Part shown: in pieces, positions 1 to 7,660 of the stretch
Layout: each line of letters starts with the position of its first letter
Numbering within the stretch: position 1 is the stretch's first letter
NCBI GenBank assembly: GCA_002342255.1
Contig: DDPP01000038.1
Coordinates: 1 to 12,671, forward strand
Reading direction: 5' to 3'
Length of the DNA stretch: 12,671 nucleotides
DNA from: Micrococcales bacterium UBA2465
GTDB lineage: Bacteria; Actinomycetota; Actinomycetes; Actinomycetales; Microbacteriaceae
Translations under genes and position numbers: made by a program
The notes under the pieces: model-generated
Database searches by the model: none
Told to the model about the DNA's origin: nothing
Seen by the model: only the letters and a program-made list of their open reading frames with translations

Positions 1-58
1 CCGCCTCAACACTGCAAAAACCTCGACCAGAGCAAAAGGGAGCGTAAACTCAAAACCA

Positions 59-655
59 ATGGCTGAACCCAACGAACCTGTGAACATGAGAGAGCTACTA
101 GCCCCAGAAGTGGATTGGCTGAGAGCCGAATGCCGCAAAATCAACTCCAAGCACGGTGACGACATCTTCCAGGAAGTCGTAATGCGGGCCATCAAGTATC
201 AAAACTCCTTCAATCCTGAACAACAGAACCTTCATGGTTGGCTCTACACCATCGCCAAAAACCAGAGCAAAACCATTGAAGCCAAAATCAAAAAAGAGGC
301 TTTCCGCACCAAAGACAACGTCTTCAAGTTCAATGATGACAACGGAGACGAAGGAGATGTATTTGAACACTCCTTGCCAAAGCACCTATGGTCAAGTTCG
401 GCAGAGGAAATCTATGCCGCCAAGATCGACGATGATCGGATTACGGCAGCGCTAGAGTCTCTGGATGACCAGTTCAAGGAAGTTATTCGTTTGAACATGA
501 TAGAGGGCTATAGCTATTCAGAAATTTCAGAAATGCTGGGCATTCCTACCAATACCGTTGGTAGTCGCATTTCGAGAGGCCGCGAAAAACTTCGTGAGCT
601 TTTAGGCGATGTCGCAGAGGATTACGGCATCAATATCGAAAAAAAGAAAAAGTAA
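59..655 (+). CDS. sigR: ECF RNA polymerase sigma factor, SigR/SigH-like (disulfide-stress type)
   Basis: This cytoplasmic sigma factor should direct RNA polymerase to stress promoters, in this family mainly thiol-redox genes such as thioredoxin and mycothiol genes. Region 2 spans about residues 15-75, with the GDDIFQEVVMRAI helix and the HGWLYTIAKNQ segment. An acidic linker follows at about 85-125. Region 4 spans about 130-185, with a helix-turn-helix around YSEISEMLGIPTNTVGSRISRG. The tail GDVAEDYGI resembles the end of SigH/SigR proteins. The RsrA-like gene directly downstream is the main reason for choosing SigR over other ECF groups. At 198 residues it is near family length. The ATG at 59 has an AAAGGGAG about 16 bases upstream, which is rather far, and the frame stays open to the left edge of the window, so the true start could lie further left. 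No promoter is visible because the window begins here. The protein ends in four lysines encoded by an A-rich run (see the slippery site). Confidence 0.85.
   Translation: MAEPNEPVNMRELLAPEVDWLRAECRKINSKHGDDIFQEVVMRAIKYQNSFNPEQQNLHGWLYTIAKNQSKTIEAKIKKEAFRTKDNVFKFNDDNGDEGDVFEHSLPKHLWSSSAEEIYAAKIDDDRITAALESLDDQFKEVIRLNMIEGYSYSEISEMLGIPTNTVGSRISRGREKLRELLGDVAEDYGINIEKKKK
640..646 (+). other. A_AAA_AAG slippery heptamer at the sigma/anti-sigma junction
   Basis: The last codons of the sigma gene are GAA AAA AAG AAA AAG TAA, which places the heptamer A_AAA_AAG exactly in the zero frame. A seven-A run (639-645) is part of it. Slipping back by one base gives the codons GAA AAA GTA AAG GGA ACG AAG and then the ATG at 667, so the -1 frame enters the anti-sigma gene without a stop. 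The motif is the class used for programmed -1 frameshifting in bacterial dnaX. Whether it is used here is inference; lysine-rich tails in A-rich DNA can produce it by chance. Confidence 0.4.
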
Positions 656-660
656 AGGGA
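654..660 (+). promoter_or_regulatory. Ribosome binding site of the anti-sigma gene
   Basis: AAAGGGA lies 6 bases before the ATG at 667 and overlaps the TAA stop of the sigma gene (653-655). This suggests coupled translation of the two genes, which would keep sigma and anti-sigma levels matched. Confidence 0.6.
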
Positions 661-666
661 ACGAAG

Positions 667-903
667 ATGACAGTCTTCAACTGTGATGAGGTCTTGAACA
701 AGGTCTATGACTATCTGCATGGAGAACTTGCCGAAGACGATCGATCTGGCATTGAAAAGCATCTACCAGAATGTTCGGATTGTGCCAAAGAATATGCTCT
801 AGAAAGCACCATTACTGCAAAGATTCGATCTTCAAGTTGGAATCAGATCAGCACAGAAATCCTGGTTGAACGAGCCTTTATGCAGGCAGAAAAAGAAGAG
901 TAA
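667..903 (+). CDS. rsrA: Zinc-binding anti-sigma factor (RsrA-like, mycothiol-system anti-sigma-R)
   Basis: This small cytoplasmic protein should bind the upstream sigma factor and release it when its zinc-site thiols are oxidised. The ZAS signature is present: Cys6, then His32-x3-Cys36-x2-Cys39. The 26-residue distance from the first Cys to the His equals that of Streptomyces RsrA (Cys11, His37, Cys41, Cys44, from memory), so all four zinc ligands are in place. It has 78 residues against about 105 in Streptomyces. It lacks the extra Cys pair after the ZAS motif (RSSSW stands near that place) and the long C-terminal tail. A good ribosome binding site overlaps the sigma stop codon. The stop TAA (901-903) directly abuts the stop of the converging SGNH gene, so no terminator fits between them. 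Assignment to the RsrA group is firm from motif plus neighbour; the redox behaviour is inferred from the family. Confidence 0.88.
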   Translation: MTVFNCDEVLNKVYDYLHGELAEDDRSGIEKHLPECSDCAKEYALESTITAKIRSSSWNQISTEILVERAFMQAEKEE

Positions 904-1515
904 TTAAATCTCTTGCTCCGGTAAGCCCAACCAGCGATACCAGCCCTGATTTAGCACTAACCAAGCGATCAAACCGTGGCCGAGTTGGCCAGGTTGACCA
1001 AAATTAGAGTTACGCAACTCTTCATTGAATCCTTCGTGGTCAACTAGCGGTCTAAATGCATCAACAAATGGCAAAGACCTTCTAGCAGCAACATCCTCAA
1101 AACCAGTTGACAGGTGTTCAATGTCATAATTTAGCTGCGGGTTTCTAGAAGGAATCGGTGAAACTACGTAGCACTGGACTCCTTTACTTGCAGCAGTGTC
1201 TAAAACATTGGCCAAGTTCAATCTTGAGCGTGACATAGAAATACCGGCATTTACGTCATTGGCATTTAGGCAAATCACCAAACGGTTATCCGTGTCGGCA
1301 GAGAATCTGCGCATCGCTTCCTGTTGCCAAATCTCAATTAGCCCCGCGGAAGTTATTTCGGGAGTTGGCAATGAATATATGTCAACCCGAGGGTAATCGC
1401 TTTGAGTCTTGGCGATTACTCGACCAACCCAACCTAAGCCTTTAGGGTCACCACCGGCTGACACCAAGTCGTCACCGATGATGACGATTCTGATGTTCTT
1501 GAGTGGCTCGGTCAT
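904..1515 (-). CDS. SGNH/GDSL-like hydrolase-fold protein with altered catalytic residues
   Basis: The fold is recognisable as SGNH: a first beta strand IRIVIIGDDLVSAGGDPKG (about residues 8-26) at the block I position, CLNANDVNAG (82-91) at the block III GxND position, and a C-terminal GQLGHGLIAW (176-185) at the block V position. The block I motif reads GDD where active enzymes have GDS, so the Ser nucleophile is replaced by Asp16. The block V Asp-x-x-His reads Gln-x-x-His. From memory, related actinobacterial proteins carry GDE here, which would make this a family trait; that was not checked. No signal peptide or membrane segment is visible, so it is probably cytoplasmic. The ATG starts 3 bases after the kgd stop with no clear ribosome binding site, suggesting translational coupling to kgd. 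The 203-residue length is normal for the fold. The substrate is unknown, and it may not be a classical esterase. Confidence 0.72.
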   Translation of the reverse strand: MTEPLKNIRIVIIGDDLVSAGGDPKGLGWVGRVIAKTQSDYPRVDIYSLPTPEITSAGLIEIWQQEAMRRFSADTDNRLVICLNANDVNAGISMSRSRLNLANVLDTAASKGVQCYVVSPIPSRNPQLNYDIEHLSTGFEDVAARRSLPFVDAFRPLVDHEGFNEELRNSNFGQPGQLGHGLIAWLVLNQGWYRWLGLPEQEI

Positions 1516-1518
1516 GGC

Positions 1519-4500
1519 TTAGGCGAAAGCTCGCTCGACTAGATCGGCTTGTTCAACTGCGTGACGTTTGGCAGAACCGGTAGCCGGAGATGCACTAGCC
1601 GGACGGGAAACCAAACGAGGCACTAATCCATTCATGTATTTAGGTAGGAATAGACCGATGTATGTCCAAGGACCCTGGTTAGCCGGTTCATCCTGAACCC
1701 AAACCAACTCAGCATTTGGATAGTTAGCGTAAGCAGCCTTGATTTCATCAACCGGTGTTGGGTAAAGCTGTTCAACCCGGACGATTGCCGTGGTCTGGTC
1801 TTGTCTTCTTTCGGCTTCAGCCAATAGATCCCAATAGACCTTACCGGAACAAAGAATTACCTTTTTTACAGCTGCCTTATTCAAACCACGTTCATCGTCA
1901 ATAACAGGCTGGAATGTTCCCTGAGTGAAGTCAGCAACATTAGATGAAGCTGCCTTCAGCCTCAGCATCGACTTGGGAGTGAAGACAATGAGTGGTCTTC
2001 TCGGTCTTGAGTATGCCTGTCTGCGCAAAAGGTGGAAGTGGTTTGCTGGAGTTGATGGTTGGGCAACAGTCATGTTGTTTTCAGCACACAACTGCAAGTA
2101 TCTTTCGATGCGAGCTGAAGAGTGGTCTGGTCCCTGGCCTTCGTAACCGTGCGGTAGAAGCAACACTAGCGAAGAGTGCTGCCCCCACTTTTGTTCTGAA
2201 GATGAGATGAATTCGTCGAGGATGGTTTGTGCACCGTTAGCGAAGTCACCGAACTGGGCTTCCCAAAGCACCAAGGCGTCATCTCTTTCAACCGAGTAAC
2301 CATATTCAAAGCCCATGGCCGCATATTCGCTCAGCAGTGAGTCATAAATTGAGAACTTTGCTTGGTTTTCGGTGAGGTTTCTAAGCGGGATCCATTCTTG
2401 GCCATTGGTCTTGTCATGGAAGACTGCGTGACGCTGCACGAATGTTCCACGGCGGGAGTCTTGACCAGCCATGCGGATGTTCACACCTTCAACCAACAGT
2501 GATCCAAAGGCAATCAATTCACCAAAGCCCCAGTCGATGCCACCCTCACGGCTCATTTCGATGCGCTTGGTCAACAGCTGTTGCAGCTTGGGGTGAACGT
2601 TGAAGTTTGGTGGTAGGTTGCCATGTGCATCACCGATTAGCTGAACAACTTCGGTTGACACCTTAGTTTCATTTCTTGTTTCAGATTTGTCTGAAGCGGT
2701 GGTTCCAATACCAAAAGGCTTAGGGGTTAGTTCGCCTACTTGAACATTTGCCTCGTGCACTTCGGTGAAGGCATTTTCTAGCTTGACCTGGAAGTCTTGG
2801 TTTGACTGCTCAAACTCTTCACGGGTGATATCCCCACGACCGACTAGAGACTCAAGGTAAAGAGTTCTAACTGAGCGCTTAGCTTCAATCAATGAATACA
2901 TCAGAGGTTGAGTCATCGAAGGATCGTCACCTTCGTTGTGTCCACGACGGCGATAGCAAACTAGGTCGATAACCGCATCCTTGTTGAACTTCTGGCGGTA
3001 TTCGAAAGCCAAGTGGGCAACCCGAACCACTGCTTCTGGGTCATCGCCGTTGACATGGAATATAGGAACTTCGATTCCCTTGACGATGTCGGTTGAGTAG
3101 GTTGAAGATCGAGATGACTTTGGTGGTGTCGTGAAACCAACCTGGTTGTTGATGACAATATGCACGGTGCCACCGGTTCGGTAAGCTCGAAGGTTCATCA
3201 TGTTCAAGGTTTCTGGAACAACACCTTGACCTGCGAAGGCAGCATCTCCGTGAATCAGAATCGGGAGCACCGGATACTCGGCAGGTGACTTACCGATGAC
3301 ATCTAACTTGGCTCGCACGATACCTTCGAGCACAGGGTTTACTGCCTCCAAGTGAGAAGGGTTAGCAGCTAGGTAAACGTTGGTTGATTTTCCGGTTGCC
3401 GAGGTGAAAACTCCCGAGGTGCCCAGGTGATATTTCACATCTCCGGAACCCTGAACGGTAGAGGTGTCAGTGTTACCTTCAAACTCTTTGAAAACCTGTC
3501 CGTATGTTTTACCTGCGATGTTGGTTAGGACGTTAAGCCTTCCGCGGTGGGCCATACCGATCGCAACTTCATTCATGTCGGCATCAGCTGCCGCTTGCAA
3601 GATTGCATCAAGGGCAGCGATGGTAGATTCTCCACCTTCAAGTGAGAAACGCTTTTGACCAACGAATTTAGTTTGGAGGAAGGTTTCAAAAGCCTCGGCT
3701 TCGTTAAGTTTTTCCAGAATACGAAGTTGCTGAGCCCGGCTCGGTTTCTCATACGGGCGTTCAAGCTGTTCTTGCATCCACTTACGTTCTTCAGGGGAGT
3801 TGATGTGCATGTATTCAATACCAACGGTTCTGCAGTATGAATCACGCAGGATTTTTAGAACATCACGCAATTCCATCTTCGGCTTGCCACCAAAGCCAGC
3901 AGTCTTCACTGTCCGGTCCAGATCCCAAAGACTTAGTCCGTGACTTAACACATCTAAGTCTGGGTGTGATCGTTGCTTGTATTCCAGCGGGTCGATATCT
4001 GCCATCAGGTGGCCGCGAACACGATAAGCGTTGATTAGTTCTTGAACTCTAGTTTCTTTGCTCCTGGAATCAGCATCCTCAACATCGGTTGACCAGCGAA
4101 TCGGAACGTAAGGAATTCTTAGATCTGCAAATATGTCGTCATAGAAGCCACGTTCACCAAGCAATAACTCATGGATAATTCTTAGGAACTCGCCAGAACC
4201 AGCACCTTGAATAACTCTGTGGTCGTAAGTAGAGGTCAGGGTTAGCACCTTGCTAACACCATGTTTAGCTAGTTGCTCAACACTCATGCCTTGGAATTCA
4301 GCAGGGTAGTCGAGGGCACCGGCACCAATGATGCAACCTTGGCCTTTGGTAAGTCTTGGCACCGAGTGAACAGTTCCGATACCACCAGGGTTAGTCAGTG
4401 ATGCGGTAGTTCCAGCAAAATCCTCAGTGGTTAGTTTGTTGTCTCTGGCTCGCTTAACTAGATCCTCATAGGCGGCTAGATATTCAGCAAAGTTTAGCCG

Positions 4501-5160
4501 CTGAGCTTTTTTGATATTCGGAACCAGTAGTGCTCTGGTGCCATCAGGTTTAGGAATGTCGATAGCTAAACCAAAGTTGATGTTTGCTGGGCTTACCGCG
4601 GCAGGCTTGCCATCGATTTCTTCATAGTAAACATTCTGTGAAGGAAATTCCTTTAGTGCGCGAATGATGGCATAACCGATGATATGGGTGAAAGAAACTT
4701 TTCCACCACGAGTTCTAGTTAAGTGTGAGTTGATGACAATTCGGTTGTCGATCAGCAGTTTGGCAGGGATTGCTCTAACACTGGTTGCAGTTGGAATTGA
4801 CAGTGATGCATCCATGTTGGCAGCCAAAGTCTTAGACATTCCTTTTAGGAAGTTGATTTGGTCTTCACCGGATTCATCGGACGTGCTTGCAGCTAGAACG
4901 GGTTGGGCAGGAATTGGGGTTGGCTGTGGTGCCAGTTTGGTGGTCTTAGCCACAATCGGAATCGATCCGGTAGTTGGTGTTTGAGTTGGTGGGCTCACCG
5001 GGGTTGTGACACCGCCTTTGGCTTGATGGAAACGCTCTAAAATCGGAATCCACTCTTTATCTACCGAGTCTGGGTTTGTCAGCCATTGAGAATACATTTC
5101 CTCAACAAGCCACTGATTTGCGCCAAATTCTTGGTCTGATTGCTGGTTGTCGCTGGACAA
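1519..5160 (-). CDS. kgd: Multifunctional 2-oxoglutarate dehydrogenase E1 / dihydrolipoyl succinyltransferase fusion (Kgd/OdhA)
   Basis: This TCA-cycle enzyme decarboxylates 2-oxoglutarate with thiamine diphosphate and works with shared E2/E3 parts of the pyruvate dehydrogenase complex. Order of parts: a short E1-type N-terminal helix segment (about 12-45); a Pro/Thr-rich linker (about 50-95); an E2 acyltransferase core (about 105-345) with TYDHRVIQGA carrying the active-site His314; then the E1 part (about 365-1213) with AHRGRLN (537-543), HGDAAFAGQG (637-646) and NNQVGFT (671-677) for the cofactor and active site. There is no lipoyl domain, as expected for the actinobacterial fusion. Its 1213 residues compare with about 1230 in mycobacteria. 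The start is TTG at 5160, supported by GAGGTGA just upstream. The SGNH gene follows 3 bases after the stop. In relatives the enzyme is inhibited by unphosphorylated GarA/OdhI; no such gene is in this window. Confidence is very high. Confidence 0.98.
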   Translation of the reverse strand: MSSDNQQSDQEFGANQWLVEEMYSQWLTNPDSVDKEWIPILERFHQAKGGVTTPVSPPTQTPTTGSIPIVAKTTKLAPQPTPIPAQPVLAASTSDESGEDQINFLKGMSKTLAANMDASLSIPTATSVRAIPAKLLIDNRIVINSHLTRTRGGKVSFTHIIGYAIIRALKEFPSQNVYYEEIDGKPAAVSPANINFGLAIDIPKPDGTRALLVPNIKKAQRLNFAEYLAAYEDLVKRARDNKLTTEDFAGTTASLTNPGGIGTVHSVPRLTKGQGCIIGAGALDYPAEFQGMSVEQLAKHGVSKVLTLTSTYDHRVIQGAGSGEFLRIIHELLLGERGFYDDIFADLRIPYVPIRWSTDVEDADSRSKETRVQELINAYRVRGHLMADIDPLEYKQRSHPDLDVLSHGLSLWDLDRTVKTAGFGGKPKMELRDVLKILRDSYCRTVGIEYMHINSPEERKWMQEQLERPYEKPSRAQQLRILEKLNEAEAFETFLQTKFVGQKRFSLEGGESTIAALDAILQAAADADMNEVAIGMAHRGRLNVLTNIAGKTYGQVFKEFEGNTDTSTVQGSGDVKYHLGTSGVFTSATGKSTNVYLAANPSHLEAVNPVLEGIVRAKLDVIGKSPAEYPVLPILIHGDAAFAGQGVVPETLNMMNLRAYRTGGTVHIVINNQVGFTTPPKSSRSSTYSTDIVKGIEVPIFHVNGDDPEAVVRVAHLAFEYRQKFNKDAVIDLVCYRRRGHNEGDDPSMTQPLMYSLIEAKRSVRTLYLESLVGRGDITREEFEQSNQDFQVKLENAFTEVHEANVQVGELTPKPFGIGTTASDKSETRNETKVSTEVVQLIGDAHGNLPPNFNVHPKLQQLLTKRIEMSREGGIDWGFGELIAFGSLLVEGVNIRMAGQDSRRGTFVQRHAVFHDKTNGQEWIPLRNLTENQAKFSIYDSLLSEYAAMGFEYGYSVERDDALVLWEAQFGDFANGAQTILDEFISSSEQKWGQHSSLVLLLPHGYEGQGPDHSSARIERYLQLCAENNMTVAQPSTPANHFHLLRRQAYSRPRRPLIVFTPKSMLRLKAASSNVADFTQGTFQPVIDDERGLNKAAVKKVILCSGKVYWDLLAEAERRQDQTTAIVRVEQLYPTPVDEIKAAYANYPNAELVWVQDEPANQGPWTYIGLFLPKYMNGLVPRLVSRPASASPATGSAKRHAVEQADLVERAFA

Positions 5161-5164
5161 CTGG

Positions 5165-5171
5165 TCACCTC
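5165..5171 (-). promoter_or_regulatory. Ribosome binding site fixing the TTG start of kgd
   Basis: On the minus strand GAGGTGA sits 4 bases before the TTG at 5160. No ATG or GTG in frame nearby has a comparable site, so this decides the TTG start. Confidence 0.65.
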
Positions 5172-5199
5172 AATACTTTCGCCGAAACATTGCCAATTA

Positions 5200-5205
5200 A
5201 GCCTA
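5200..5205 (-). promoter_or_regulatory. Candidate -10 element (TAGGCT) of the kgd promoter
   Basis: Reading the minus strand, TAGGCT fits the actinobacterial TANNNT form and lies about 40 bases before the kgd start. The same octamer TAGGCTTA occurs just before the oxidoreductase gene at 8736. No convincing -35 is visible at 17-18 bases. Inference only. Confidence 0.3.
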
Positions 5206-5219
5206 CCTGCTAATCAGGT
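5205..5219. repeat. Inverted repeat (operator-like) in the kgd / CNNM divergent region
   Basis: ACCTG (5205-5209) and CAGGT (5215-5219) form a perfect 5-bp inverted repeat around CTAAT, ending at the candidate kgd -10. Its place in a 159-base divergent region suits a dimeric repressor site, but five base pairs per arm can arise by chance. The rest of 5161-5319 holds no gene; TATGCT at 5265-5270 is a weak plus-strand -10 candidate for the CNNM operon. Confidence 0.3.
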
Positions 5220-5319
5220 GCTCTAGTTTTTACCCAGCAAAATAGCGGATATTCACCACTCGGGTATGCTTTAAAACAGTTATGGATCCCGATAATCCCG
5301 ACCCGAGAAGGTCTAAGCA

Positions 5320-6633
5320 GTGAACGAATGGTTCTTGCTTCTCCTAGGCGTCTTGCTGACCATTGGCACTGGCGTTTTTGTTGCCAGCGAATTCTCCTTG
5401 ATCAATCTGGAGCGAACCGAACTTGAAGCTAGATTGGACCGCGGTGAGCGAGGACTCTCTTCAAGCATTAAAGCGCTAAAGCGAACCAGCACCCATCTTT
5501 CTAGTGCCCAGTTGGGTATCACTATCACCACGATGTTGACCGGTTTCTTGGCCGAACCATCGCTGGCCACCCTGCTAGAACCCAATCTGGCTTGGCTTAA
5601 CCTAGGTGAGAAGGCCCTCCATGGAACCGCACTTACTCTTTCTTTGATTTTGGCCACCTTATTTTCCACCTTGGTTGGCGAACTGATCCCAAAGAAACTA
5701 GCGCTGACTCTTCCGTTGAAGGTCAATAAAGCCGTGGTCGGTTTCCAGTTGATTTTCAGTTGGATTTTCGGCTGGCTGGTTTGGCTGCTGAACACCACCG
5801 GTAACGCGATTGTTCGTGCCATGGGAATTGAGCCTAAGGAAGAACTGTCTTCTTCAAGAACAGCCGAAGAATTAACCTCACTGGTCCAAAGATCTGCCAG
5901 CCTAGGTGCAATTGAGCAGAGGCATGCCGACCTAATTACTAAGACCCTAGCTCTTTCCCAATTAGTAGCAGCGGATGTAATGACTCCTCGAACCAAGCTG
6001 GCATCACTAGATGTTCAGGGGACCGTCCAAGACATTATCAAGCTCTCTGATAAATCAGGTTTCTCCAGGTTCCCAGTTTTTGATGGATCCAGCGATGACA
6101 TCGCTGGAATTGTTCACGTTAAGGCTGCCGCCTCGGTACCCAGAGAAAAACGAGATCAGGTTCCAGTAACTGCAGTCATGGTTGAGCCGTTTAGAGTTCC
6201 AGAAACTATTTCCTTAGAAAAACTTATGGGCGTCCTGCGCTCTAAAGGTTTGCAGTTGGCGGTGGTAGTTGATGAGTATGGTGGCACTGCTGGAATCGTA
6301 ACCCTTGAGGACCTGGTCGAAGAGCTGGTCGGTGAGTTAGGCGACGAACATGACCGAGCTAAGTTAGATATTCGTTCAGGTAAAGACAAGTCGTTCTCTT
6401 TCCCAGGCATGTTCCGACCGGATGAACTCGAACAGAAACTTGCTATTACAGTCCCCGAAGATGGCAACTACGAAACTGTTGCCGGTTTCATGATGAAAAA
6501 ACTTGGCAGAGTAGCGATAGTCGGTGATGAAGTGGTCATTGATGGTGGCGTGCTGAAGGTTGAGCGCATGGATGGTAAACGCGTGGACCGAATCAAGTTC
6601 ATACCGGATCAGAAAGTGGTGACCGATGAGTAG
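5320..6633 (+). CDS. CNNM/CBS transmembrane protein, HlyC/CorC family (full-length member)
   Basis: This predicted inner-membrane protein belongs to the CNNM family, linked to magnesium/cobalt export or homeostasis; the old label hemolysin is misleading. The N-terminal CNNM (DUF21) domain covers about residues 1-190 with hydrophobic segments near 3-22, about 62-85, about 103-123 and about 136-160, and the conserved VASEFSL and [10 protein letters not shown] motifs. Two CBS domains follow (about 218-270, with MTPR at 221-224, and about 283-340, with [18 protein letters not shown] at 319-336). A CorC_HlyC domain follows at about 350-430. Its 437 residues match the family. The start is GTG at 5320, supported by GAGAAGG 8 bases upstream. 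The 3' end overlaps the next gene by 8 bases, so the two form one transcription unit. It is transcribed divergently from kgd. Ion specificity cannot be read from the sequence. Confidence 0.93.
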   Translation: MNEWFLLLLGVLLTIGTGVFVASEFSLINLERTELEARLDRGERGLSSSIKALKRTSTHLSSAQLGITITTMLTGFLAEPSLATLLEPNLAWLNLGEKALHGTALTLSLILATLFSTLVGELIPKKLALTLPLKVNKAVVGFQLIFSWIFGWLVWLLNTTGNAIVRAMGIEPKEELSSSRTAEELTSLVQRSASLGAIEQRHADLITKTLALSQLVAADVMTPRTKLASLDVQGTVQDIIKLSDKSGFSRFPVFDGSSDDIAGIVHVKAAASVPREKRDQVPVTAVMVEPFRVPETISLEKLMGVLRSKGLQLAVVVDEYGGTAGIVTLEDLVEELVGELGDEHDRAKLDIRSGKDKSFSFPGMFRPDELEQKLAITVPEDGNYETVAGFMMKKLGRVAIVGDEVVIDGGVLKVERMDGKRVDRIKFIPDQKVVTDE

Positions 6634-7660
6634 TTCACTTTCTGGATTATTGGCTTTCCTTGGTTTACTAATTGCCAATGGGTTTTTTGTTGGTGCCGAG
6701 TTTGCTTTGATCTCGGCTAGAAGGGCCCAGATTGAACCCAGAGCTGAAGCCGGTTCAAGACCAGCCAAGCTAACTATCAAGGCGATGGAGCAGGTTAGTT
6801 TGATTTTGGCTACCTGCCAGCTGGGTGTGACCATCTCCGGTTTGTTGATTCTTTTGGTTGCAGAACCTGCCATCCATGATTTATTGCACGACCCACTTCA
6901 TCAGTTGGGACTTTCAGAGACGGCGGCTAACGCCACCGCATTTGGCATAACCCTGCTGTTGGTTTCATTCCTGCACGTTTTGATTGGTGAAATGGTGCCC
7001 AAAAACATTTCGTTCTCCATCCCAGAGCGTGCTGCCCTAGTGCTTGGCCCACTTGTGTATGGTTTGGCTCTTTTGGTTAAACCTATTGTTATCTCGTTGA
7101 ATGCGATAGCTAATCTTTCTCTACGTTTATTTGGTATCAAGCCTAAGAATGAAGCCAACTCAGCCTTCACCATCGAACAGGTGGAAGATATAGTTTCACA
7201 CTCAACTCGTGAAGGTGTGCTTAGCGATGAGACCGGTGCTATATCCAATACCTTTGAATTCACAGATAAGCAGGTAAAAGACATCCTGGTACCGGTTAGT
7301 AGCCTGGTGACAGTTAGGTTAGGTGTCACACCTAGAGAAATTGAACAGCTGGTAGCTAAGCACGGTTTTAGTCGATACGCAGTTTTAGATCAAGCAGGGG
7401 AGCTTGAAGGTTATCTTCATCTAAAAGATGTAATTGATGAGTCAGCGGCTGATGAACCAGTTGAAAGAAAACTGATCAGAACTGTCAAGAGCATCGGTGG
7501 TGGTGTTGAGCTCGAGGCAGCTCTAGCACAAATGCAGCGAGATCATCAACACCTAGCAGCAAGCTATGATGTTGGCGGAAAACTTTTAGGTTTGATTTTC
7601 CTTGAAGATATTCTTGAAGAACTGGTTGGGGAAGTCCAAGACGCAACCAGAAGAGATTAG
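6626..7660 (+). CDS. CNNM/CBS transmembrane protein, HlyC/CorC family (short member, no CorC_HlyC domain)
   Basis: This is the second CNNM-family membrane protein of the pair, likely acting with the upstream one in divalent-cation transport; that partnership is inferred from the overlap. The CNNM domain covers about 1-180 with FFVGAEFALISARRAQ (20-35) and LIGEMVPKNISF (119-130) motifs. The CBS pair covers about 215-340, ending in LGLIFLEDILEELVGEV. The second CBS lacks the usual DEYGGT motif (SYDVGGK stands there). The protein stops at residue 344, right after the CBS pair, so it lacks the CorC_HlyC domain present in its neighbour. This looks like a natural short form, since the stop comes after a complete CBS domain and such long-short pairs are common in actinobacteria. 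ATG at 6626 lies inside the last codons of the upstream gene (ATGAGTAG). Its stop overlaps the stop of the converging oxidoreductase gene by 4 bases. Confidence 0.92.
   Translation: MSSSLSGLLAFLGLLIANGFFVGAEFALISARRAQIEPRAEAGSRPAKLTIKAMEQVSLILATCQLGVTISGLLILLVAEPAIHDLLHDPLHQLGLSETAANATAFGITLLLVSFLHVLIGEMVPKNISFSIPERAALVLGPLVYGLALLVKPIVISLNAIANLSLRLFGIKPKNEANSAFTIEQVEDIVSHSTREGVLSDETGAISNTFEFTDKQVKDILVPVSSLVTVRLGVTPREIEQLVAKHGFSRYAVLDQAGELEGYLHLKDVIDESAADEPVERKLIRTVKSIGGGVELEAALAQMQRDHQHLAASYDVGGKLLGLIFLEDILEELVGEVQDATRRD

Noticed and set aside
1..58. The sigma factor frame is open to the left edge, hinting at a longer N-terminus
   Set aside because: No alternative in-frame start codon lies in these bases, and the 198-residue protein from ATG 59 already fits the family. 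The upstream possibility is noted but cannot be decided from this window.
1925..4984. Several open frames of 60-100 codons opposite kgd
   Set aside because: They have no ribosome binding sites, overlap a strongly conserved enzyme gene and show compositions expected of antisense shadows.
6626..7660. Treating the short CNNM protein as a truncated pseudogene
   Set aside because: The frame is intact, the stop comes just after a complete CBS pair, and the start overlaps the upstream gene as in a working operon.
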